This document shows, piece by piece, positions 6,701-10,757 of a stretch of 10,757 nt of DNA; the stretch's first letter is position 1; the number at the start of each line of letters is the position of its first letter. A program made the position numbers and the translations under genes. The stretch is from GCA-2786165 sp964625775 (GTDB lineage: Bacteria > Pseudomonadota > Gammaproteobacteria > Legionellales > Legionellaceae): the NCBI GenBank assembly GCA_964625775.1, contig CAZVEH010000062.1:1-10757 (forward strand). Reading direction: 5' to 3'. The notes below the pieces were generated by a model, which worked only from the letters and a program-made list of their open reading frames with translations, ran no database searches and had not been told where the DNA came from.

Positions 6701-9642
6701 TGGTTTAATATTTTTTTATTGGCTTTGAGTAATTCTTCAAATGTGCTTTCAGTTCCAATTTGAAAGCGAACCAATAACAAGTTTACAAAAAAACCCATGA
6801 TATTGCCGGTATGTACGTGATGTCGACCGGATACTGCGGTTAGAAAACTCACATCGCTTTGGTTGGTGTAATGCGATAAAAGTAATCCAAATGCTGAAAT
6901 CAGCAAATCATATAAAGTGACATGATGTGTGATCGATAAGCGTTTCAATTGACGCGTGGTTTGTGCATCAAGTTTAAAATTAATGCGGCTATTGAGTTGC
7001 GTCTCGTTATTCTTTTTTCTGATTTTGTCGTAGATGAGTTCGAGTTTGGGGAGTTTATAGAGATGTTTTTCCCAAAAATCTTTTTGCTTCGATAGAACGT
7101 CGTCAGAAATATGATCCATTTCCCACTGGATATAATCTACGTAAGAAGCAGCTTGCGGGGCAAGGTGAAGATCGATATGTTTTGTATAGGAGTGATAAAA
7201 TAGACTGAGTTCCTTTAAGAGAATATTCAAAGACCAGCCATCATGAATGATATGATGAATACAAATGACTAATCTCGTGGTTTGTTCGCATTGTACGAGC
7301 GCGGCTCGGAGCAAAGGGGGGTGCGATAATTCAAAAGGTTGGTGTTGAAACGTATCTTCAAAGTTTTGCAGTGCTATTGGGTCTGACAAAACCACTTGTT
7401 GTAATTGAAAATTAAGAGACGAATGAGTGTTGGCCCGGATGAAAGGTTGATCGTCTTTCTCATAAAAAGCAAAACGTAACACATCATGTCGTTCAATCAG
7501 GGTGAAAAAAGCGCGTTCCATGCATGCGTGATCAACATTATTAGGCACCGCATAAGCCAAAAACATATTGTTTCTACTGCTCTTTTCTGCAAGTTTTTCA
7601 TCATACCATAGTCTTTTTTGAGCATTGGACAAAGGGATGTCACTGGACTGATTCAAAGGCTTGATAGAAGTTGGTATAGCGGGTGACTGGAGTTTTTCGA
7701 GCAATTGTTTGATTAATTTATTGACGGTAACAGATTGATGTAATAAATCGAATGGATTGATTTCAATCTGGTGAGTTTGAAAAATCTCGCTGGCGATGAG
7801 AACTGCCTTTAGGGAGTCTATACCAAGATCAATAAAGGAAATATCAGTTTCGGTAATCACCAATTCATGTCGTTTGAATATTTCTAATAAGCTTATTTTG
7901 ATGGATTGGAACGTGCTGTTTTTTGGAAGTGCATTTTTTTGGGGCTCTTTTGTCGGATGGTTGATGAAATTTCGAGCGATATCGAGCATAAAATCGTTAG
8001 ATACCTGGGTGAAGGACTGAATAGGTCTTGTCTCTTTGCGATGATGCTCTTTTGGGGCTTCAAGCCGCCTGTTGATCAGATCTGTAACATTCAATATTAA
8101 TGGGTTTGGAGGGGCGTTGAGCTCTGCAATTCCGCCTATTTTTTTAAGAAACTCAATGGCTGGCGTATTTTTTGAAGTGATAGAAAATGGAATGATTATT
8201 TTCGAGAGTTGCTGTTTTTCTGCGATAGCCGTTAAATGCTTGAGGATATCTTGTTCAACCCCTAGACCCAAGATACGGCAACTGAGAAAAAAAGCATGAA
8301 TTTCAAGGGCAGCATGATTTTTTTGATACGCCACAACGCCCACAAGTCCGTAATCGCCAAACTTATCTGTGACATGGATTGTAACGCAGTGTGGGGCTCC
8401 TGAAACGATGCTGTTGTGGAATGCTATGCTGGTCATTGCGTTTGGGGAAATATTGAATTGATTTGTTCTTTGACTCAACTGCACGATGCGATCAAAGTCT
8501 TTAAGGGTTGCATCATGGATTTGGGTTTTTATTCCCAGTGTTTTTACAAACTTTTCATAAGAAATACTGGTCGATTTTAAGTTGTGGCGCAATTTGTTTT
8601 TTTGGTAAAATTCGGTTCTGCTTCCATCTTCGATGCTGGTTTTTTGGTAATCAAAAGCCCAAATATTTTTTAAATAAGGCAGTCTATCTTGCTTAGATTT
8701 CGGCAGTTGGATGACCAAAACCTCTGGTAAATGACTCTTTACTTCCGCGCATTCAAGTTTGTTGTCGTCGATAAAAACAAAACTACTGGGATCCAAATCA
8801 AGTTCCTGCGCGATGGATTGGATATTAGACGACTTGGGCTGCCAATTGATTCTAAATGAACAAATATGTTTGTCGAGATCGAGCAGAAGATCGGTTCGGT
8901 GCTTGAACACTGCTAAGATAGACTCTTCGCTGTTTTTACTACATAAACAAATAAGAAAGCCAGCTTGATGGCATTCGAGTATAAACTGTTGCAAAGCGAT
9001 ATCATGTTTGTCGATCACAATACCATCAATGCCATCTTCTTCTATGACACCTCTCCACAATGTTTCGTCACAATCTAGAATGATGGCTTTGTAGGGTTTT
9101 CGTGATAGCAATGAGTATTTCCTGGCTATCAGCGTGCTTAGTGTGTGATAAAAGTCTAGTGTGTATGGGATGTGCCCATGCTTTTCAGTGTAAGGATCAA
9201 AGATACTTGTCGTATCAGCATCTGTGTGGTTTAGAATATCGTGAGATGTCAACACAACAATATTTTGCAAAAGCCCGAGGTTTTGTTGTAGTTGTGTTTC
9301 AATGTGTTCGTAAAACAAAGGTTCCGCTGGATCTGGGTGTAGAGATGGTGTCATCAGAAGCAATAGCGGAACATGCATCTTACTGTGCATGCTCTTAAAT
9401 GCTTGAGTCATTTCTGTCAATTGGGTTTCAAAGGGTTGCGAGGTAGGGAATAGATCGGATAAGCGAATCAAAATAACATTCATTCCCTGCTTGTTTTGAT
9501 TCAAAGCACTCGCTGGCATCAACATTTGCTGAAAAATTTGATTATAGATGAACAACGGCTCTTGATCAGAGAATTTTTCTAATAGCGTCCTGAGATGTGG
9601 ATGCATCACATCGGCAGTAAATGTTGATGTTATTATGATCAT
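3709..9642 (-). CDS. Single-module NRPS with FkbH-like starter domain (FkbH-ACP-C-A-PCP-TE)
   Basis: This 1977-residue synthetase makes a small acyl-amino acid. Domains: FkbH-like HAD (about 1-345; Asp190 and Asp192 in LDCDETLW, SKN 235-237, DDN 292-294) with a GNAT-like second half (about 350-510; FGDYGLVG, SCRILGLGVE with Cys455); acyl carrier (about 575-652, Ser610 in LGIDSL); condensation (about 668-1105, HHIIHDG 796-802, LCL-like); adenylation (about 1130-1620; YTSGTTGDLKG 1283-1293, FDAS 1327-1330, GYGPTE 1422-1427, YDTGD 1507-1511, GRED 1525-1528, Lys1616); PCP (about 1638-1715, Ser1674 in LGGNS); thioesterase (about 1743-1970; Ser1816 in GYSFGG, Asp1845, His1949). All key residues appear present. 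FkbH enzymes of known pathways take 1,3-bisphosphoglycerate and load glyceryl onto an ACP; here that group would be joined to one amino acid, valine-like by pocket residues, then released by the thioesterase. The ATG at 9642 has AGGG 7 bases ahead and starts the usual FkbH strand (IIITSTFTAD). Product identity is inference. Confidence 0.94.
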   Translation of the reverse strand: MIIITSTFTADVMHPHLRTLLEKFSDQEPLFIYNQIFQQMLMPASALNQNKQGMNVILIRLSDLFPTSQPFETQLTEMTQAFKSMHSKMHVPLLLLMTPSLHPDPAEPLFYEHIETQLQQNLGLLQNIVVLTSHDILNHTDADTTSIFDPYTEKHGHIPYTLDFYHTLSTLIARKYSLLSRKPYKAIILDCDETLWRGVIEEDGIDGIVIDKHDIALQQFILECHQAGFLICLCSKNSEESILAVFKHRTDLLLDLDKHICSFRINWQPKSSNIQSIAQELDLDPSSFVFIDDNKLECAEVKSHLPEVLVIQLPKSKQDRLPYLKNIWAFDYQKTSIEDGSRTEFYQKNKLRHNLKSTSISYEKFVKTLGIKTQIHDATLKDFDRIVQLSQRTNQFNISPNAMTSIAFHNSIVSGAPHCVTIHVTDKFGDYGLVGVVAYQKNHAALEIHAFFLSCRILGLGVEQDILKHLTAIAEKQQLSKIIIPFSITSKNTPAIEFLKKIGGIAELNAPPNPLILNVTDLINRRLEAPKEHHRKETRPIQSFTQVSNDFMLDIARNFINHPTKEPQKNALPKNSTFQSIKISLLEIFKRHELVITETDISFIDLGIDSLKAVLIASEIFQTHQIEINPFDLLHQSVTVNKLIKQLLEKLQSPAIPTSIKPLNQSSDIPLSNAQKRLWYDEKLAEKSSRNNMFLAYAVPNNVDHACMERAFFTLIERHDVLRFAFYEKDDQPFIRANTHSSLNFQLQQVVLSDPIALQNFEDTFQHQPFELSHPPLLRAALVQCEQTTRLVICIHHIIHDGWSLNILLKELSLFYHSYTKHIDLHLAPQAASYVDYIQWEMDHISDDVLSKQKDFWEKHLYKLPKLELIYDKIRKKNNETQLNSRINFKLDAQTTRQLKRLSITHHVTLYDLLISAFGLLLSHYTNQSDVSFLTAVSGRHHVHTGNIMGFFVNLLLVRFQIGTESTFEELLKANKKILNHIFTHQDLPFNEILQLTGETVNSKMHSFSQAGFIFQNYPTPELTIDETQCQRVYSSNDTALLYDSCKECRFGNLVCFMQESGPHIDGVFEFNASLFHTSTIEHMISAFKVLLKHITQQRDIPAVSIELLTAQQKNMLFNRWNPKISAYPKDQNLITTFTEQAAKKPNAIAITYQNKSITYGELDKQSNQMARRLQRMGVTQESSVGIFLKKDIEHIIAMLSIIKSGGYYVPLAKSQPNARIDYIIKDVCMKFLITDSDMLEHLEHQTIESIHILNVTDNTLPSESCAPPTQHTHSNQLAYVLYTSGTTGDLKGVMIEQAGILRLVKSTNYIKIAAKDRVAQTSNVLFDASTFEIWGALLNGARLALIDKKHLLDTTSFSEFLKKEKISILFLTTQLFHSYAFTEPSLFQHLKYLVVGGEAVLAEAVHHVFDQSNPPSCFINGYGPTENTTFSTAYAIKHLQDIVDPVYIGKPITGTKAYVLGKNLNPKPVGAPGRLYLSGIGLARQYLNQEMLNQEKFIEHNQERLYDTGDIVTWQSDGHLKYIGREDDQIKINGYRIELNEIEAQLKTHPLVEQAIVLVVVNNHHRHLAAYILLKEHHDLARVNLYHHLKTTLPKYMLPSFYYQVDYLPITNTGKVDKKMLMSLNLKHITYTEYESPTTLLQNKIISIYASVLHIEPEFIGVNSEFFDLGGNSISALSLIRMLNEQFHVKLNFSILYEYANVKLLSEQISQLLSETHFTPTVDRERLYDNSLKKIKPGDLGKTPIVFVHPIGGTGFCYLDLIKLLPEDQPCYIIQDPSIDTNQIMFDDIVSMASFYNHLLLKKLPISTFMLAGYSFGGMLALEMVSQLEKQNSDECVTGVISFDTWIVSNCANTETKAALKHSIMQQYDRVATDLIQENFDPQPWMELYYYRLQDLGMAYTPPKINKKIFLFKAQHQSGEFSLMKNETNYLDLHTTKKVEVHLIPGDHDSILKLPHVQSISNIISHYIMDPMNEMA

Positions 9643-9649
9643 TCATATA

Positions 9650-9653
9650 CCCT
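9650..9653 (-). promoter_or_regulatory. Shine-Dalgarno site of the NRPS gene
   Basis: AGGG lies 7 bases upstream of the ATG at 9642. It supports this ATG over the out-of-frame ATG four bases earlier (within ATGAATG) and fits the N-terminus typical of FkbH proteins. Confidence 0.7.
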
Positions 9654-9725
9654 ATATGCTTAGAGATAGATCATACATGCAAATCTATGGGCCCTAAGAT
9701 ATGACTATTTTATAGCGACGCGAGC

Positions 9726-9753
9726 ATTATAGATGATTTATGCTTTAGACCAA
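9726..9753 (-). promoter_or_regulatory. Putative sigma-70 promoter for the NRPS-kinase-mltA operon
   Basis: On the minus strand a perfect TATAAT (9731-9726) follows a partial -35, TTGGTC (9753-9748), with a 16-base spacer. It would give a leader of about 75-80 bases before the NRPS ATG. The leader holds an ApaI-type GGGCCC palindrome (9689-9694) and a small CTATAAAATAG inverted repeat. These could be operators, but nothing marks them clearly as such. The poor -35 suggests that an activator may be needed. Confidence 0.45.
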
Positions 9754-9792
9754 AGACAAAGTTTAAAATATTGTTTTTGATAGGATAATGAT

Positions 9793-9820
9793 TTGACAAA
9801 AAGACAAACAGGCCTAAAAT
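9793..9820 (+). promoter_or_regulatory. Strong sigma-70 promoter candidate for the GPVDT-repeat protein
   Basis: A consensus TTGACA (9793-9798) is followed after 16 bases by TAAAAT (9815-9820). Transcription would start near 9827, giving a leader of about 24 bases to the ATG at 9851. The match is much better than that of the divergent NRPS promoter, which suggests constitutive or high expression of the small gene. Confidence 0.65.
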
Positions 9821-9850
9821 TAATCATATAAACTTATCACACGGATTATT

Positions 9851-10240
9851 ATGCCTAAAAGCAAACGCGAACAACAACAAGAAGCGGAACTATCGCCTCT
9901 TAGTGCGACGCAACGTGCCTTGGCCCGGCGCAGAAATCCCAGCCAAGCAGAGGAAATATCTAATACAGGGCCTGTGGATACCCCAGGTGAGATTGCTTAT
10001 CGGTATTACAACAATGGTCCGGTAGACACAGATGCTGAAAGGAAAGTGCGATATGATAATCCCGGTCCTGTGGATACAGTCAATGAGCATAGATTTAAAG
10101 ATAAAATGCAAACCATAAAGCAAGAACCGGAACCCAGAGATAAGCCCAAAGATCTTGAGCAAAAAAACAAAGCCAAAGAGTCTGATCAAAACAATCAAAA
10201 CTCACCTACACCATTCTCCAATGCTCCGCGTCCTAGATAG
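9851..10240 (+). CDS. Small hydrophilic protein with three GPVDT tandem repeats, function unknown
   Basis: I do not recognise this 129-residue protein. It is hydrophilic, with no signal peptide or membrane segment. The N-terminus (1-38) is Gln/Glu/Arg-rich. Residues 39-86 form three 16-residue units, each xGPVDTxxExx(x)R-like, with GPVDT at 40-44, 56-60 and 72-76. The tail (about 87-129) is rich in Lys, Glu, Asp, Gln, Asn and Pro and looks disordered. The three GPVDT copies differ in DNA only at third codon positions (for example GGG/GGT, CCT/CCG, GAT/GAC), which argues that the plus frame is translated and under selection. It has its own good promoter, a weak GGA ribosome site and a terminator. 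It is divergent from the NRPS operon, so a functional link is possible but unproven. The repeats could bind a partner; a secreted effector is a guess with no direct support. Confidence 0.75.
   Translation: MPKSKREQQQEAELSPLSATQRALARRRNPSQAEEISNTGPVDTPGEIAYRYYNNGPVDTDAERKVRYDNPGPVDTVNEHRFKDKMQTIKQEPEPRDKPKDLEQKNKAKESDQNNQNSPTPFSNAPRPR
9965..10108 (+). repeat. Three 48-base in-frame tandem repeats (16 residues each)
   Basis: The period is exactly 48 bases, with no indels between units. The best-kept part encodes GPVDT; further conserved positions are an acidic residue about five residues later and an Arg-Tyr/Phe near the end of each unit. The first two units end in Asn. Divergence is largely synonymous in the core and freer outside it, so these are old, selected protein repeats and not a fresh slippage tract. 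Confidence 0.85.
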
Positions 10241-10264
10241 CAGCTGTCTCGTTGACGTATCATC

Positions 10265-10289
10265 CAACGTATGTCACGTTGTCTTTTTT
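10265..10289 (+). terminator. Rho-independent terminator after the GPVDT-repeat gene
   Basis: A 6-base-pair stem (CAACGT, loop ATGTC, ACGTTG) is followed by TC and six T residues, 25 bases after the stop codon at 10240. The stem is short, so strength is probably moderate. Confidence 0.65.
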
Positions 10290-10367
10290 GCATCGTCGCG
10301 AAATCTGACATTTTACATGCAGATAACCCAGACTTTTGACCATGTTTTTTCCTTATCTACCTCTGCA

Positions 10368-10404
10368 CATGACAAAAAAACCTGTCATGCCCGCGCAGGC
10401 GGGC
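10368..10404. repeat. Paired stem-loops, REP-like palindromic element
   Basis: Two adjacent palindromes share a base. CATGACA (10368-10374) pairs with TGTCATG (10383-10389) over an A-rich loop, and GCCCGC (10389-10394) pairs with GCGGGC (10399-10404) over GCAG. The 'TGTCATGCCCGCGCAGGCGGGC' style matches dispersed REP-like elements common in gammaproteobacteria (from memory). The GC-rich hairpin lies 10 bases past the stop of the broken GIY-YIG gene. On the minus strand it is followed eight bases later by seven T residues, so it may also act as that gene's terminator. The rest of 10290-10367 shows nothing I can name. Confidence 0.7.
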
Positions 10405-10413
10405 AACCATCCA

Positions 10414-10720
10414 TCAAAATAATCCGATGCCCAAATCAAGCCACTGGGGGTTGTTTTGCTCGATAAGGTTTATTTTCCATTGTCGGTTCCACTTCTTGAT
10501 GCGTTTTTCTCTGGTTATTGCTTCGTAGACAATCAGAATGAATTTCATAATAAACCAAATGATGAACTTTGTACTTTTTGGTGAATCCTTCAGCCAAGCC
10601 TTCCTTGTGTTGCCAAATGCGTTGCACAAGGTTACCTGCTATGCCGGTATATAGGGTTCCATGTTTTTTACTGGATAATATGTAAACATAATATTGCTTT
10701 TCTGTAACTCCCCACGTCAT
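10414..10720 (-). pseudogene. Frameshifted GIY-YIG family endonuclease-like gene
   Basis: Read in two frames this encodes a small single-domain GIY-YIG protein of about 101 residues, the usual size for this UvrC-N/YhbQ-like group. The first frame (10720 to about 10533) gives MTWGVTEKQYYVYILSS, then GTLYTG (the YIG part), an Arg and His helix (LVQRIWQHKEG), EGFTKKY and LVYYEIHSD. The second frame continues with EAITREKRIKKWNRQWK and NPQWLDL to the stop at 10416-10414. Removing one base of the AA pair at 10531-10532 (T on the coding strand) restores HSDVYEAITREK, exactly the continuation expected for the family. It is therefore a one-base-insertion pseudogene, or a sequencing error. The likely ATG lies inside the 50-base repeat; a GTG further upstream in the same frame at 10756 is less likely. 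Such proteins are presumed DNA-cleaving, but their cellular role is poorly known. Confidence 0.85.
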
Positions 10721-10753
10721 CCCGAGCGCAGCGAGGGATCTCCTGTCGTGTGG
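10704..10753 (-). repeat. 50-base palindromic repeat, right copy, overlapping the GIY-YIG start
   Basis: This is identical over 50 bases to the reverse complement of the left copy at 3-52, and the match ends abruptly on both sides. Read on the minus strand it supplies the ATG and first codons (MTWGV) of the GIY-YIG frame, so the repeat is partly protein-coding here while the left copy is not joined to any gene. Confidence 0.9.
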
Positions 10754-10757
10754 CACA

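Noticed and set aside
9102..9398. 98-residue Cys-rich plus-strand frame inside the NRPS gene
   Set aside because: It is antisense to the FkbH region, which is clearly coding, and has no start signals.
9890..10198. 102-residue hydrophobic reading frame on the minus strand opposite the GPVDT gene
   Set aside because: It has no ribosome site or promoter, and the plus-strand frame shows synonymous divergence among its repeats, so the minus frame is a shadow.
10155..10466. 103-residue plus-strand frame running through the terminator and REP-like element
   Set aside because: It overlaps the end of the GPVDT gene, crosses the terminator and the palindromes, and has no recognisable domain.
3..10753. 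Composite transposon bounded by the 50-base repeats
   Set aside because: No transposase is present and no target-site duplication can be judged at the window edges; the repeats are of the dispersed REP-like type.
1..10757. CRISPR array, tRNA or rRNA genes
   Set aside because: No regularly spaced direct repeats with unique spacers, and no tRNA-like or rRNA-like sequence was seen; the only tandem repeat is the in-frame protein repeat at 9965-10108.

Overview
The window looks like a piece of a gammaproteobacterial chromosome, moderately AT-rich, most likely from the Legionellales (Legionella, Coxiella or Aquicella relatives). This rests on the style of the MltA protein, the ArcB-like soluble hybrid kinase and the GIY-YIG/REP-type palindromes. 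It is an inference from protein character; no ribosomal or other marker gene is present.

Layout from left to right: (a) a 50-base palindromic repeat at 3-52; (b) a tightly packed minus-strand block, transcribed from right to left, of a 1977-residue nonribosomal peptide synthetase (9642-3709), a soluble PAS/PAS hybrid sensor kinase (3722-1308) and an MltA-type lytic transglycosylase (1300-98). The first two overlap by 14 bases and the last two are 7 bases apart, so they almost certainly form one operon. (c) A 208-base divergent intergenic region (9643-9850) with a promoter candidate for each side. (d) A plus-strand gene for a small hydrophilic protein with three exact-period 16-residue GPVDT repeats (9851-10240), followed by an intrinsic terminator. 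(e) A stem-loop/REP-like cluster, then a frameshifted GIY-YIG nuclease gene on the minus strand (10720-10414). Its start codon lies inside a second copy of the 50-base repeat (10704-10753), inverted relative to the first.

The synthetase has the domain order FkbH-like (HAD + GNAT-like) - ACP - C - A - PCP - TE. This is a self-contained one-module line predicted to load a glyceryl-type (or related hydroxy-acyl) starter and condense it with one amino acid. The adenylation pocket reads D-A-F-F-V-G-G-T-F-K by my hand alignment, closest to valine codes. A small acylated amino acid made by this enzyme, a cytosolic kinase translationally coupled to it, and a wall-cleaving enzyme at the end of the same message suggest a small-molecule sensing or cell-envelope module. 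That functional link is hypothesis only. No phosphopantetheinyl transferase, exporter, MbtH protein or separate response regulator is in the window, so those would have to be supplied from elsewhere.

The window is bounded almost exactly by the two inverted 50-base repeats. It may be an assembly contig that broke at a high-copy repeat, or a segment that could invert by recombination between them.
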